Assembly (NCBI GenBank): GCA_025210335.1
Contig: JAOARY010000078.1
Coordinates: 1-64,000 of the forward strand
Source of the DNA: Peptostreptococcaceae bacterium
GTDB lineage: Bacteria; Bacillota; Clostridia; Peptostreptococcales; Peptostreptococcaceae
Reading direction: 5' to 3'
Length of the DNA: 64,000 nt
In this document: in pieces, positions 34,989-45,177 of the stretch
Layout of the letters: the number at the start of each line of letters is the position of its first letter
Numbering within the stretch: position 1 is the first letter of the stretch
Program-made: the position numbers and the translations under genes
Notes under the pieces: generated by a model
Seen by the model: only the letters and a program-made list of their open reading frames with translations
What the model was told of the DNA's origin: nothing
The model's database searches: none

Positions 34989-35597
34989 ATGAAAATAAAA
35001 ACCAAAGATAAAATTCTTAATATATCCAAAAAATTATTTTTAGAAAAAGGTTATCACGAAACTGATATGAGGCTTATTGCTAAAGAATCTAATATGGCTA
35101 TTGGTTCTTTATATTATCATTATAAAAATAAAGATGAATTATTTAATAGTGTAATCGACTCGGTTTGGGATTCTAGTAATAAGCAATTTCAGAGCATTTT
35201 ACTAGCTGATAATTTATCTTCGAAAGATAAATTAAAAGTATATTTAAAAGAACTTTATCTAGTAGTGAAGACAAAAGAAAAATTAGGTCTTTCAAAATTT
35301 GTATTTTCAAATAGTAAAAGTTATAAAAAATCAATAGATGAAGATATGGAGGTAAAAATCCAAGGGATTGGTTCTAAAATACATAATGATTTATATAATT
35401 TAATAACAGAAATATTAAATCATAATGATAGTAATATGGATGACTATAACAAACATAGATTATCTACATCTTTAATTTATTCTATATTGGGGATTGTAGA
35501 ATTATATGCTGAAGATAGTAATCTAAAAACAGATTTTGAGGTTGAAGAAGAAAAAGATTTAGAATTTTTATCAAATTATGTTGACTATTTATTTTAA
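34989..35597 (+). CDS. TetR/AcrR family transcriptional repressor
   Basis: About 202 residues. The N-terminal TetR helix-turn-helix spans about residues 8-52 and includes FLEKGYHETDMRLIAKESNM and IGSLYYHYKNK, typical of the family. The C-terminal ligand domain is divergent. ATG 34989 is used here; a GTG three codons earlier is an alternative, and both have only a weak GAAAGAAG ribosome site. It is the first gene of an operon with the RND efflux pair and is probably autoregulated through the palindrome at 34934. The inducer is unknown. Confidence 0.9.
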   Translation: MKIKTKDKILNISKKLFLEKGYHETDMRLIAKESNMAIGSLYYHYKNKDELFNSVIDSVWDSSNKQFQSILLADNLSSKDKLKVYLKELYLVVKTKEKLGLSKFVFSNSKSYKKSIDEDMEVKIQGIGSKIHNDLYNLITEILNHNDSNMDDYNKHRLSTSLIYSILGIVELYAEDSNLKTDFEVEEEKDLEFLSNYVDYLF

Positions 35598-35615
35598 TAT
35601 GGGAGGTTTTTTGTT

Positions 35616-36710
35616 ATGTTTAAAAAAAATTCAATTCTTTTAGCTATATTAATTTTAATCATATCTATATTTAGTGGCTGTAGTGCTGATGCAAATGTTG
35701 AAACAGTTCATAAGAAAGCTGTAAAAGTAGATGAATTAAAATTAATTAATAAAAAAGATTATTTGCATTACATAGGTACAATAGATTCAAAAGATTTAGT
35801 TAAATACGGTTTTAAATCTTCAGGTAAAATACAAAATATTTATATCAAAAAAGGAGATAATATCAAAAAAGGACAAGCCTTAGCAAAATTAGATTTGGTT
35901 GATCTTAATTTACAAGCAAAAGGTTCTTTAGCTAAACTCAATGCTGCCAAAGCTGATTTAAAAAAAGCAAATGAAGCTTTAAACTATATATCGAATTATT
36001 ATAATGATATGGAAAAGTTACATCAAAATGGGGCTATATCAGATGATTCTTTTGATAAAGTCAAATTAGAGTATGAAAATACAAAAGAAACTTATAATAA
36101 GGCCACAGAACAAATAAATGGACTTGAAGCTGATTATACATTTAAAAATAATTTATTAAAAGATGGAACTATATATTCAACTGTAAATGGTACAGTGGTT
36201 GAAACTCCATTTAAAGAAGGTGAACTTATACAAACTGGCTATCCTTGTGTAGTTGTAAGATCAAAAACTCAGGTTATAAATGTAGGTTTGTCTCAAAAAG
36301 ATGTTGATAATATTAAAATAGGAACTAAAGCAAATATTCTTATTAATGATGAAAAATGTGAAGGTATTGTAACAAATATAGCTCAAGCACCAGATAAAAG
36401 CACTAGAACTTACAATGCTGAAGTTCAAATAAAAGATAAGTCTTTTAGACTTGGTATGATTGGAAAAGTTGATTTTTATATGGGTAATAAAAATGGAATT
36501 TGGATACCTATATCTTCTATGATGTCTGATGGTCAAGATTATGTTTATGTTATTAATGATGATAGAGCTTTAAAAAGAACTGTTTTGATTGGAGATAGCT
36601 TTGAAAATTTAGTCGAAATAAAAGAAGGTCTAAATGAAGGCGATTTATTAGTTATTGAAGGTATGAAAAACTTAAAAGATGGATATAGTGTTAGTATAAG
36701 TGAAAATTAA
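35616..36710 (+). CDS. RND efflux periplasmic-adaptor-type (membrane fusion) lipoprotein
   Basis: 364 residues. An N-terminal lipoprotein signal ends in the lipobox FSGC at about residue 22, so the mature protein is anchored to the outer face of the membrane. It then has the biotinyl-lipoyl-like segment (GKIQNIYIKKGDNIKKGQAL, residues about 69-88), a short coiled coil, and a C-terminal barrel domain. This is the HlyD/AcrA architecture. It follows tetR by 18 bases and pairs with the RND pump. With no outer membrane it probably works without a TolC-type channel, as described for Gram-positive RND systems. Confidence 0.9.
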   Translation: MFKKNSILLAILILIISIFSGCSADANVETVHKKAVKVDELKLINKKDYLHYIGTIDSKDLVKYGFKSSGKIQNIYIKKGDNIKKGQALAKLDLVDLNLQAKGSLAKLNAAKADLKKANEALNYISNYYNDMEKLHQNGAISDDSFDKVKLEYENTKETYNKATEQINGLEADYTFKNNLLKDGTIYSTVNGTVVETPFKEGELIQTGYPCVVVRSKTQVINVGLSQKDVDNIKIGTKANILINDEKCEGIVTNIAQAPDKSTRTYNAEVQIKDKSFRLGMIGKVDFYMGNKNGIWIPISSMMSDGQDYVYVINDDRALKRTVLIGDSFENLVEIKEGLNEGDLLVIEGMKNLKDGYSVSISEN

Positions 36711-36725
36711 TAAGGGGGGATTACT

Positions 36726-39700
36726 TTGAAAAGTTTCATAAAAAAAGTTATAGACGAAAGAAGAGTATCTCTTTTTCTTGCATTTATAATAGCTATTTTT
36801 GGTATGATTTCTTATTATCTTTTACCAAAACAAGAAAGCCCTGATGTATCTGCTCCAGTTGCTATGATTATAACACCTTATCCAGGTGCATCACCAAAAG
36901 ATGTTAAAGATTTGGTCGCTTCTAAAATAGAAGATGAGCTTAGTGATTTAGAAGGTATTGATTATATACGATCTGATTCAAAAAATAATGTTGCTATAAC
37001 TATTATAATGTTTGAAAACTATGTTGATAATGAATATGCTATGCAACAGGTTAGAAATAAGATAAATGATGCTAAAAAAGATTTACCAGATGGTGTTATG
37101 GATAGCATAGTTGATACTAATTTGGTTGAAAGTGCTGGAATAATAATCTCTTTATCAGGCGATAATTATTCATATGAACAATTAGCATCCTTTGCAGAAC
37201 AATTTGAAGATGAACTTACTAGAATAGATGGTGTCTCAAGATTCGAACTAAATGGTAAAGTTGAAAAAGAAATAGAAGTTAAAATTGATTTACAAGAATT
37301 AAATGCTATTAAGTTATCTTTAGAAGATATTTATAACATACTTAAAATGCAAAACTTATCGATTCCATCAGGAAATTTAAACAATAATGATAAGGGAAAA
37401 ATAAATGTTTCCACACCTGGAATATTTACCTCTCTTAAAGATATTGAAAATGTTATAGTCAATGTTTCAACTCAAACAGGTGTTGTCACAAGACTTAAAG
37501 ATATTGCTGATATTTCATTTAAATTAGAAGATGGGGTTGAAAAATTCAGAAATAACGGAAAAAAATCAGTTCTTCTTACTGGATATTTTCAAGAAGGTAA
37601 GAATGTCGTTATAATTGGAAAAGATGTAAGAAAAAAATTAGATGAAATAAAATCTAAATTACCTCAAGATCTTATTGTAACTGAAGTATTATATCAACCA
37701 CAAGATGTATCAAACTCGGTTAATAATTTCATGCTCAATCTTGTAGAAGGTATTGTACTAGTTATTATTGTTGTATTTATTGGAATGGGTCTTAGAAATG
37801 CAATCGTTGTATCTACAGCTATACCACTTTCTATACTTATGAGTTTTGTGGCAATGTATTTATCATCTATTAAAATACATCAAATGTCTACAGCAGCACT
37901 TATCATAGCTCTAGGTATGTTAGTTGATAATGCGATTGTTATAAGTGATGCTATACAAGTTAAATTGGATGAAGGTGAAGATAAAATAGACGCAGCCATT
38001 AATGCTACCAATGCTTCATCTATTCCTATTTTTGCATCAACTATAACAACTATAGTAGCATTTAGTCCATTACTTGGTATTCCAGGTGGTGCAGGTGACT
38101 TTCTTGAAGCAATACCACTTGTGGTTATTATATCTTTGATTGCTGCATATATAGTGGCCATGTTTGTTACACCTGCAATGTCTGTGATTTTCTTTAAAGC
38201 TAATGATAAAAATAAAAAGAAAAAACAAAGTAAAATCAGAGCATTGTTTGATTATATGCTAGATTTTTCATTAAATAAAAGATTTTTCATAGTCGTTTTA
38301 ATGCTTATAGCTTTATTTGTAACTGGAATATCTTCTAAATTATTAAATTCAGAGTTCTTTCCTAAAGCTGATAAAGATTTAGTTTATATAGAAATTGAAT
38401 CTGAGGTAGCTGCTAATATGGATGCTACTCAAAAATTAGCTGTTGAAGTTGAAAATTTAATCAAAGATGAAGAAGAAATTCTAAATTATACAACATCTAT
38501 AGGTAATGGTATTCCAAAATTCTATATATCTTTAGAACCACCAGTACCAGCAGATGAAAATTCTCAAATACTACTTAAGGTTGATTTATCAAAAGGAGAT
38601 GAATTCTCTTCAAATGATGAATTTGCAATTTACCTACAAGAAAAGATAGATCAAAAAATAGCTGGTGGTAAAGTTACTGTTAAGTTACTTGAAAATGCGA
38701 TGCCTTCAGATGCACCTGTAATTCTTAGACTTATGGGTGATGACACAGAAGAACTTATTGGGCTTTCAAAACAAATTCAACATGAGATAACTAAAATAGA
38801 TGGAACTAAAAATGTTAGAGATGATTCAAAAATTCAAAGCTTTGAATATAAAGTCGATATAGATTCTGATATTGCAACAAATTTAGGAATTAGTAAATAT
38901 GATATTCAAAGACAAATAAATATAGCATTAAAAGGCTCTAAGGCTTCTGATTATAGAAAAGATGGTAAAGAATATTCTATAATTGTAAATAGTAATATTG
39001 AAACAAAAGAAGAATTAGAGAATCTCGATATAAAATCAACTGTAACAAAAAATAAAATTCCATTAAAACAATTTGCTAGTATAAGTTTGAATTCAAAAAG
39101 AGATCTTATTAAAACTTATCAAAGAAAAGAGTCAGTTTCTATATTATCAGATGTTAAACTAGGCTATAATTCATCTGAAGTTGAGAATATTATAGAAAAT
39201 GAAATACTTCCAAAAATTGAGTTAAACGGTGTTCTTTATGAATTTGATGGCGAAAGAGAAGATATAGTCGAAAACTTTGGTAGCGTTGCAAAACTAGCAC
39301 TTGTAGCTATATTTGTAATCTATATTGTTTTACTTATACAATTTAATTCTTTTATCCAACCATTTGTAATACTACTTACAGTGCCACTGTCAGTAATAGG
39401 TTCAATTTGGGGACTTATAATTTTTGTTCAACCTCTATCTATGACTGCCTTTTTAGGTATTGTAAGCTTAATTGGTTTGGTTGTTAAAAATGCCATTTTA
39501 CTTATCGAATTTATTAATGATGCTAGAAAAAATGGACATAGTATAAGTGATTCTTGTAAGGATGCTGTAAATAAAAGATTTTCACCTATAATGCTTGGGA
39601 CTGTAACTACAGTTATGGGTCTTATTCCTCTTGCATTTTCAGGTAGTGAGTTATTTGCACCAATGGCAGTTTCTTTAATGTCAGGTCTTTTGGTTTCTAC

Positions 39701-39842
39701 ATTCTTAACTATGGTTGTAGTACCAGTGTTTTACTCTTTATTTGAAGAAGAAATTCATAAATATCAAAATCATAGACATGATAATAATGATAAAGGTAAT
39801 TTATTAAAATTTATAAAAGATAGTTATTTATCTAAAAACTAA
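36726..39842 (+). CDS. RND family efflux transporter (HAE1/AcrB-like)
   Basis: 1038 residues with the full duplicated RND architecture: twelve membrane helices in two sets of six and two large extracytoplasmic loops (about 35-330 and 550-860). The TM4 relay motif reads ALGMLVDNAIVISDAI, with the proton-carrying Asp present but an Asn in place of the second AcrB Asp. The TTG start at 36726 has AAGGGGGG five bases upstream. It forms a pump with the lipoprotein adaptor encoded 15 bases before and is controlled by the TetR gene of the same operon. Substrate unknown; SwrC-like lipopeptide or drug export is possible. Confidence 0.93.
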   Translation: MKSFIKKVIDERRVSLFLAFIIAIFGMISYYLLPKQESPDVSAPVAMIITPYPGASPKDVKDLVASKIEDELSDLEGIDYIRSDSKNNVAITIIMFENYVDNEYAMQQVRNKINDAKKDLPDGVMDSIVDTNLVESAGIIISLSGDNYSYEQLASFAEQFEDELTRIDGVSRFELNGKVEKEIEVKIDLQELNAIKLSLEDIYNILKMQNLSIPSGNLNNNDKGKINVSTPGIFTSLKDIENVIVNVSTQTGVVTRLKDIADISFKLEDGVEKFRNNGKKSVLLTGYFQEGKNVVIIGKDVRKKLDEIKSKLPQDLIVTEVLYQPQDVSNSVNNFMLNLVEGIVLVIIVVFIGMGLRNAIVVSTAIPLSILMSFVAMYLSSIKIHQMSTAALIIALGMLVDNAIVISDAIQVKLDEGEDKIDAAINATNASSIPIFASTITTIVAFSPLLGIPGGAGDFLEAIPLVVIISLIAAYIVAMFVTPAMSVIFFKANDKNKKKKQSKIRALFDYMLDFSLNKRFFIVVLMLIALFVTGISSKLLNSEFFPKADKDLVYIEIESEVAANMDATQKLAVEVENLIKDEEEILNYTTSIGNGIPKFYISLEPPVPADENSQILLKVDLSKGDEFSSNDEFAIYLQEKIDQKIAGGKVTVKLLENAMPSDAPVILRLMGDDTEELIGLSKQIQHEITKIDGTKNVRDDSKIQSFEYKVDIDSDIATNLGISKYDIQRQINIALKGSKASDYRKDGKEYSIIVNSNIETKEELENLDIKSTVTKNKIPLKQFASISLNSKRDLIKTYQRKESVSILSDVKLGYNSSEVENIIENEILPKIELNGVLYEFDGEREDIVENFGSVAKLALVAIFVIYIVLLIQFNSFIQPFVILLTVPLSVIGSIWGLIIFVQPLSMTAFLGIVSLIGLVVKNAILLIEFINDARKNGHSISDSCKDAVNKRFSPIMLGTVTTVMGLIPLAFSGSELFAPMAVSLMSGLLVSTFLTMVVVPVFYSLFEEEIHKYQNHRHDNNDKGNLLKFIKDSYLSKN

Positions 39843-39869
39843 TGAATGAAAATATTAAATTAAACAATA

Positions 39870-39917
39870 AAAAAAGAACGTATAAAAATTAATAATTTTT
39901 ATACGTTCTTTTTTTAT
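39870..39917. terminator. Bidirectional terminator between the RND operon and the CheY-like gene
   Basis: AAAGAACGTATAAAAATT pairs with AATTTTTATACGTTCTTT, flanked by A and T runs on the two sides, so it serves both convergent transcripts. Confidence 0.9.
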
Positions 39918-40276
39918 AAAGCTCTTTCTAAATTTTTTAATGCATCCACAAGACGTTCTGGATGAACTGGCTTTACAATAAAATCACTTGCACCTTTTTT
40001 AATAGCTTCTATTATCCTATCATGTTGACCAATATCTGAAATCATAACTATTTGTACATCTTTACTGATTTTCTTTATTTCTTGTAATGCTTCTATACCA
40101 CTCATCTTTGGCATATTTATATCCATAGTTACAATATCAGGTTTTAGCTCCTTATATTTTTCGATTGCTTCCTCTCCATCTCTAGCAAATCCAACAACTT
40201 CAAAACCCGAACCATCCAAACAATCCTTCAAAAAATTTCGCATAAAAGAAGCATCATCAACAATAAGTACCTTCAT
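39914..40276 (-). CDS. cheY: CheY-like single-domain response regulator
   Basis: 120 residues forming one receiver domain and nothing else. The phosphoacceptor is Asp52 in TMDINMPKMSG, with acidic residues Asp7 and Asp8, Ser80 at the Thr/Ser switch position and Lys102 in VKPV. ATG 40276 has GAGGTG six bases upstream; a GTG three codons earlier is less likely. It could be the chemotaxis CheY acting on the flagellar motor, which fits the flagellins in the window, but it stands alone without other che genes, so a different partner kinase is possible. Confidence 0.88.
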   Translation of the reverse strand: MKVLIVDDASFMRNFLKDCLDGSGFEVVGFARDGEEAIEKYKELKPDIVTMDINMPKMSGIEALQEIKKISKDVQIVMISDIGQHDRIIEAIKKGASDFIVKPVHPERLVDALKNLERAL

Positions 40277-40449
40277 ACGATTCACCTCTATCTTTTTATT
40301 AGTCCTATTTTATTTATACACAATAATAAAAAGTTTAAATATATTTTTTACAAAAATATAAATTTTTATTTTCAAAATAAAAATTGAATGTGTATTACTT
40401 TAATACCCATTCAACTTTGTTTAATTGATAAATTATATTAATTTTTATA

Positions 40450-41022
40450 TTATTTCATCTTTCTACTACCAGGTTTATATACCGGTATATTTTCTTTACA
40501 TAAAGGACAGTTCGCTTCATCAAAACTTTCTATATTTAATTTTATACAACTGAATACATCTATTCCAATATCTAAATCACTCGCTCTTCTATCTACTATA
40601 CACGCAACTCCTAAAACATTTGCTCCATAACTTTCTATTAATTTTTTTACTTCTAAGGTAGATTTTCCTGTTGTTACAACATCTTCTGATATTATTACAT
40701 TACTTCCTTCTTTAATATCAAAACCTCTTCTTAATTTAACTACTCCATCTTCCCTTTCTGAAAAAATAGATTCTTTTTTTAACTGTCTTCCAAGTTCATA
40801 TGAAGTTATAACCCCACCCATTGCAGGCCCTACTACTAAATCTATATCCAAATGATTTAATTTTTCTTTTAATATTTTCATTAGTTCTTCTGCTGAATCT
40901 GCAAATCTTAATGCTTTTGCACATTGAACATACTGCTTACTATGTCTATTTGATGATAGTAAAAAATGACCTTCTAAAAATGCATCCGTCTCTTTTAATA
41001 TTTCTAATACTCTATTTTCCAT
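40450..41022 (-). CDS. pyrE: Orotate phosphoribosyltransferase
   Basis: 190 residues with the type I phosphoribosyltransferase motif VIISEDVVTTGKST (about residues 107-120), which binds PRPP. It converts orotate to orotidine 5'-phosphate. The ATG overlaps the pyrD stop (TAATG), so the last gene of the pyr operon is translationally coupled to pyrD. A C-terminal ANCPLCKENIP segment has two Cys, seen in other clostridial PyrE proteins. Length is normal for the family. Confidence 0.94.
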   Translation of the reverse strand: MENRVLEILKETDAFLEGHFLLSSNRHSKQYVQCAKALRFADSAEELMKILKEKLNHLDIDLVVGPAMGGVITSYELGRQLKKESIFSEREDGVVKLRRGFDIKEGSNVIISEDVVTTGKSTLEVKKLIESYGANVLGVACIVDRRASDLDIGIDVFSCIKLNIESFDEANCPLCKENIPVYKPGSRKMK

Positions 41023-41939
41023 TATATTATCCCCCTTATATTTTCTAAACTCTCTATATTTTCTTTAATCATATAATTTTTTATTCCATCTATTATCTTA
41101 AGCGGTGCTTCTTGATCTATAAAATTTGCTGTTCCAATTTGAATCAAAGATGCTCCAGCCATTATAAATTTTATAGCATCTTCATAAGTTGTAATTCCTC
41201 CCATTCCTATTACAGGAATATTTACATTTTTACAAACTTCATGAACCATTCTAAGAGCTATTGGCATTACACTCGGACCTGAATATCCTGCATAAACATT
41301 GTCAAATATAGGCTTTTTCTTATTTATATCAATTTCCATAGCTTTTATTGTATTTATAAGTGATAAACCATCAGCTCCAGCTTCTTCACATGCTTTTGCC
41401 ACTGCTACCAAATCATTCGCATTTGGTGATAATTTAACCACCAATGGTTTATTTACTACGCTTTTAATTTTCTTAGTTATTTTATATGCATCTTCTTTAT
41501 TTATTCCAAAAGCCATTCCACCATTTTTGACATTAGGACATGATATATTTAACTCTATAATATCTATAAAATCTTGCTGATCTAATAATTTTGCACCTTC
41601 TATATATTCATATTCATCTTTTCCACCTAAATTTGCAATCTTTATCAAATCTTTATTTTTAAGAAACTCTCTTTCATTTTCTATGAAATTTTTGATACCT
41701 GGATTTTCAAGACCAACACTATTTAATAATCCATAACTACTTTCATAAGATCTTATTCCATTATTACCTTTTCTATAATTGAGTGTAAGTCCTTTGGTAC
41801 TTAGACCACCTAATTTTTGTATATCATATATTTCATTATATTCTCTTCCAAATCCAAATGTACCAGAAGCAGTTATAATGGGATTTTTAAATTCTATACC
41901 ACAAAATAAAGTTTTTAAATTACTCAATGAAAAACACAT
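41022..41939 (-). CDS. pyrD: Dihydroorotate dehydrogenase, class 1B catalytic subunit
   Basis: About 305 residues of the TIM-barrel flavoenzyme. The N-terminal [20 protein letters not shown] and the [12 protein letters not shown] segment with the catalytic Cys (in place of Ser) mark class 1B, which works with PyrK and NAD+. It oxidises dihydroorotate to orotate. The start is uncertain: ATG 41939 or TTG 41927, both inside the end of pyrK; a longer frame to 41999 is not supported. It belongs to the pyr operon between pyrK and pyrE. Confidence 0.93.
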   Translation of the reverse strand: MCFSLSNLKTLFCGIEFKNPIITASGTFGFGREYNEIYDIQKLGGLSTKGLTLNYRKGNNGIRSYESSYGLLNSVGLENPGIKNFIENEREFLKNKDLIKIANLGGKDEYEYIEGAKLLDQQDFIDIIELNISCPNVKNGGMAFGINKEDAYKITKKIKSVVNKPLVVKLSPNANDLVAVAKACEEAGADGLSLINTIKAMEIDINKKKPIFDNVYAGYSGPSVMPIALRMVHEVCKNVNIPVIGMGGITTYEDAIKFIMAGASLIQIGTANFIDQEAPLKIIDGIKNYMIKENIESLENIRGII

Positions 41940-42621
41940 CCTCTCCCTTAAATACAGGTCCATCCTTACAAACTCTTTTATTTCCTTGTTTTGTGTCACA
42001 AGTACAAACCAAACAAGCTCCTATACCACAAGCCATATGTTTTTCTAATGAAGCATAGTGAATTATATTCTTATCTTTACATATTTCATAAATTTTTTCT
42101 TGCATAATTTCTGGTCCACAAGTAAGTACAATATCATATTCATCTAAATTCAATTCATTTGTTATATCATTTCCTATATGAAATTTAAGTTCATTTGCAT
42201 ACTTTTCATATTTACTAAAATATAATTCTTCTTTTCTAAAACCTAAATGTATATCAATTTTATTATCTTTATATAATCTTTTTGATAATAAATATAATGG
42301 TGCGACACCTGTTCCTCCACCTATTAAAGCTATTTTTTTATCCTTAAAATCTGGATACCCATTTCCATATGGTCCTTTTAGATCTATTTGTTCACCAGTT
42401 TTTAATTCAGATAAACTCTTTGAACCTTTGCCCAATACCTTGTACATAAATTCTATTCCTTCATTATCTATATTATGAATACTAATAGGTCTACCTATAA
42501 TCATAACTTTATCAACTGGCTTTATCATATAAAATTGACCTTTGTCACCTTTAAACTCTCCATTAATTCTCATTATATACATATCATCTGATATTTTTTT
42601 ATTATATTCTATGAAAGACAT
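41920..42621 (-). CDS. pyrK: Dihydroorotate dehydrogenase electron transfer subunit
   Basis: 233 residues of the ferredoxin reductase fold with FAD motif RPISIHN (about 44-50), NAD motif [12 protein letters not shown], and a C-terminal [2Fe-2S] loop [11 protein letters not shown] followed by a later Cys. It passes electrons from PyrD to NAD+. It overlaps pyrF at its start by 13 bases and pyrD at its end, indicating coupled translation. It is related in fold to NfnA in the same window. Confidence 0.94.
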   Translation of the reverse strand: MSFIEYNKKISDDMYIMRINGEFKGDKGQFYMIKPVDKVMIIGRPISIHNIDNEGIEFMYKVLGKGSKSLSELKTGEQIDLKGPYGNGYPDFKDKKIALIGGGTGVAPLYLLSKRLYKDNKIDIHLGFRKEELYFSKYEKYANELKFHIGNDITNELNLDEYDIVLTCGPEIMQEKIYEICKDKNIIHYASLEKHMACGIGACLVCTCDTKQGNKRVCKDGPVFKGEDVFFIE

Positions 42622-43463
42622 TTATCTAAGTCCTCCTTCATTTTCAGTACTGCTTTTCTGCTTTCTTTTGAAAAATTTTCATCTTCACATATATTTTTAT
42701 GTGCTTTTATAATTCCTCTAGAAGAATTTACAACTCCTAATAATCCATTTGAATAGAATTCTTTTAATTGTTTTAATCCTCCACCTTGTGCTCCATACCC
42801 TGGTACTAAGAAAAATGTATTTTTTAATTTTTTAAGCTTTTTAAAATCATCCTCATTAGTAAGTCCTAATACTGCCCCTACTGATGAATAATTCGATTCA
42901 CCTATAAAATCTTTACTCCAACTATCTATTTTTTTTCCTACTTTTTCATATAACAACTCTTCGTCAATTTTAATATCTTGAAAATCTTTTGAAGATTCAT
43001 TTGATGTTTTTAAGAGTACAAATATCCCTTTTTGTTTATTTTTTATATATTCATAGTATGGCGATACGCTATCTTCACCCATATAAGGATTTATTGTCAT
43101 AAAATCTACTTCAAAATCATTTTCAAAATGCGCTTTTGCATACATATTGGCTGTTGATAAAATATCTCCTCTTTTTACATCGCCTATAGTTATCAAATCA
43201 TTTTGCTTTAGATATTTCACTGTATTTTTATATGCAATAAGGCCTTCTATTCCATATGCCTCATAACATGCAATTTGAAGTTTATAACAACCTACTAAAT
43301 CTTTAGTATCATCTATAATTTTTTTATTAAATTCAAATATTTTTTCATCTATTGAAATATCTTTTTTTGCAATATATGTTGGCAAATAATCTTCATTAAA
43401 ATCTAAACCTACACATATAAAACTTTTTTTTCTACAATTATCTATAAGTTTATCTATTATCAT
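42609..43463 (-). CDS. pyrF: Orotidine 5'-phosphate decarboxylase (type 2)
   Basis: About 284 residues, the longer type 2 OMP decarboxylase. The catalytic segment is TIGDVKRGDILSTANMYAKA (about residues 92-111), and phosphate-binding residues lie in FFLVPGYGAQGGG near 218. It makes UMP from OMP. ATG 43463 is preferred because AAGGATGG lies upstream; an ATG three codons earlier is very close to the site. It is preceded by about 100 bases with an inverted repeat and is followed by pyrK. Confidence 0.93.
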   Translation of the reverse strand: MIIDKLIDNCRKKSFICVGLDFNEDYLPTYIAKKDISIDEKIFEFNKKIIDDTKDLVGCYKLQIACYEAYGIEGLIAYKNTVKYLKQNDLITIGDVKRGDILSTANMYAKAHFENDFEVDFMTINPYMGEDSVSPYYEYIKNKQKGIFVLLKTSNESSKDFQDIKIDEELLYEKVGKKIDSWSKDFIGESNYSSVGAVLGLTNEDDFKKLKKLKNTFFLVPGYGAQGGGLKQLKEFYSNGLLGVVNSSRGIIKAHKNICEDENFSKESRKAVLKMKEDLDKCLS

Positions 43464-43503
43464 AGCAACCATCCTTTTTTATTTTACTTTTTTTTACATC
43501 TTC

Positions 43504-43550
43504 ATCTTAAAAATTTTTAACCTTTATTCAAGATTAAAAATTTTTAAGAT
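43504..43550. repeat. Perfect inverted repeat between pyrC and pyrF
   Basis: The 17-base arms ATCTTAAAAATTTTTAA and TTAAAAATTTTTAAGAT flank a 13-base loop. Neither side is followed by a clear T run in the operon's direction. It could be an RNA processing or stabilising hairpin inside the pyr transcript, or a weak internal terminator. Confidence 0.65.
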
Positions 43551-43574
43551 TTAATTTTAGCAGTACTCTCTATT

Positions 43575-44744
43575 TTAATATTCTATATAATTATCTATAT
43601 CAAAATTTTCTTTGCGATATTTAATATTTCCGTTTTTCATTGTAAAAATTATCTCACCTCTTGTTTCATAATTATCAAAAGGTGTATTTTTTCCTTTGGA
43701 TATAAAATTCTTACTATCTATAAAAGTCTTTTTTGATAAATCAACCAAAACTAAATTTGCGTCATAATCTTTTGTTATTTCTCCAGAATTTAGACAAAGC
43801 ATATTTGCAGGTCTTTTTGACATCATCAAACTTAATTTTCTCATATCTATATCATTTTCATAAAAAACTTTATTTATCATAGCAAAACTATTTTCTATAT
43901 TCGATATCCCTGGTGAACCTTTTAGTTTGTCTTCTTTTGTATGTGGTGCATGATCTGTTGCAATTATATCTATATAATCATCTTTAATTGCTTTTATAAG
44001 TGCCTTGACATCATCTTTTGTTCTGATTTTAGGATTAACTTTGTAATCTAAATCATAAGAAAATAAATGATGAGGTGTCACTTCTAATGAAAATTTTAAA
44101 CCTTCATCTTTTCTTCTTCTTATTTCATCTATTGATTCTTTTGAACTAACATGACATATATGAAGATTTCCGCCAAAGTTTTTTAATAATTTCATATCTC
44201 TTTTTATAATAAGAGACTCTGGCTGACAATGAGTTAAAATCTTAAAATCTTCTTTTTTAGATTCTTTTAATGCTTTTATCATTATTTGTTCATCTAATAT
44301 TGTTTTTCCATCGTCTGAAAAAAACTTAGTTTCTTCTTTTATATCATTAAAATCTACCAAAGATGAACCTTCTAAATTTTTTGTTACCGCACAAATTTGT
44401 ATTAAATCTACTAAATCAAGTTCTTCATAATCCTTTTTGATTTCTTTAATAAGCTTTTTATTATCACAAACTGGATTTGTATTTGCCATCGCACAAATAC
44501 TTGTATACCCACCTTTTAATGCTGCATAAGAACCTGATATTTTATCTTCCTTAAGAGGAAATCCTGGGTATCTAGTATGAAAATGTAAATCTATAAATGA
44601 TGGCATTAAACATAGTCCTTGATTATAATCTTTAGTATCTAAATCTCTTAAATATTCGATTTTTGCAATCTTTCCATCTATTATATGGATATTCCCTTTA
44701 AAACTTGATTTATAATCTATTATATTTATGTTTTTTATTATCAT
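43575..44744 (-). CDS. pyrC: Dihydroorotase
   Basis: 389 residues of the amidohydrolase superfamily. The zinc ligands appear in DLHFHTRYPG (about residues 52-61), in HCQPE, in HICHVSS and in ATDHAPHT (about 265-272), the full class I set. It closes carbamoyl aspartate to dihydroorotate. GGAGG precedes the ATG by seven bases. It follows pyrI by ten bases in the operon. Position 83 shows YAALKGGYTSICAMANTNP, typical of the family. Confidence 0.93.
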   Translation of the reverse strand: MIIKNINIIDYKSSFKGNIHIIDGKIAKIEYLRDLDTKDYNQGLCLMPSFIDLHFHTRYPGFPLKEDKISGSYAALKGGYTSICAMANTNPVCDNKKLIKEIKKDYEELDLVDLIQICAVTKNLEGSSLVDFNDIKEETKFFSDDGKTILDEQIMIKALKESKKEDFKILTHCQPESLIIKRDMKLLKNFGGNLHICHVSSKESIDEIRRRKDEGLKFSLEVTPHHLFSYDLDYKVNPKIRTKDDVKALIKAIKDDYIDIIATDHAPHTKEDKLKGSPGISNIENSFAMINKVFYENDIDMRKLSLMMSKRPANMLCLNSGEITKDYDANLVLVDLSKKTFIDSKNFISKGKNTPFDNYETRGEIIFTMKNGNIKYRKENFDIDNYIEY

Positions 44745-44754
44745 TTTAGACCTC

Positions 44755-45177
44755 CTAGATGCTAACTAATGAATCACAATATTCACATTTATATTCTCTG
44801 TTTTCTTCATTAAATAATGTAAATTTAATATCATCTACATTTTCAATAGTTGTTATACATCTTGGATTTTTGCATTTCATACTTCCTTCTATTACTTTAG
44901 GAAGACTTAAGTTTAATTTATCTATTATCTTTGAATCCTCTATAAGATTTATTGTCATATTAGGATCAATTGCTCCTAATACATTTAAATCTATATCTAT
45001 TTTATTATCTATTTTTATAAGGTCTTTTCTACCTAATTTTTTGGAAGATATATTTTTCATAAGAACTACTGGAAAATCAACCTTGTGAAGTTTTAATTCT
45101 TTAAATATTTTATAACCACAACCCGCTTTTATATGATCTATTACTATTCCTCTTTTTAAACTCTCTACCTTAAGCAT
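44755..45177 (-). CDS. pyrI: Aspartate carbamoyltransferase regulatory subunit
   Basis: 140 residues with an N-terminal allosteric domain and a C-terminal zinc domain. Four Cys are placed as in E. coli PyrI: CKNPRC, then CEYC about 22 residues later. It gives ATCase feedback control by nucleotides. The ATG lies inside the last codons of pyrB (eight-base overlap), with GGGGG upstream as ribosome site. A PyrI-type regulatory subunit in a Gram-positive pyr operon is typical of Clostridia rather than Bacillus. Confidence 0.93.
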   Translation of the reverse strand: MLKVESLKRGIVIDHIKAGCGYKIFKELKLHKVDFPVVLMKNISSKKLGRKDLIKIDNKIDIDLNVLGAIDPNMTINLIEDSKIIDKLNLSLPKVIEGSMKCKNPRCITTIENVDDIKFTLFNEENREYKCEYCDSLVSI

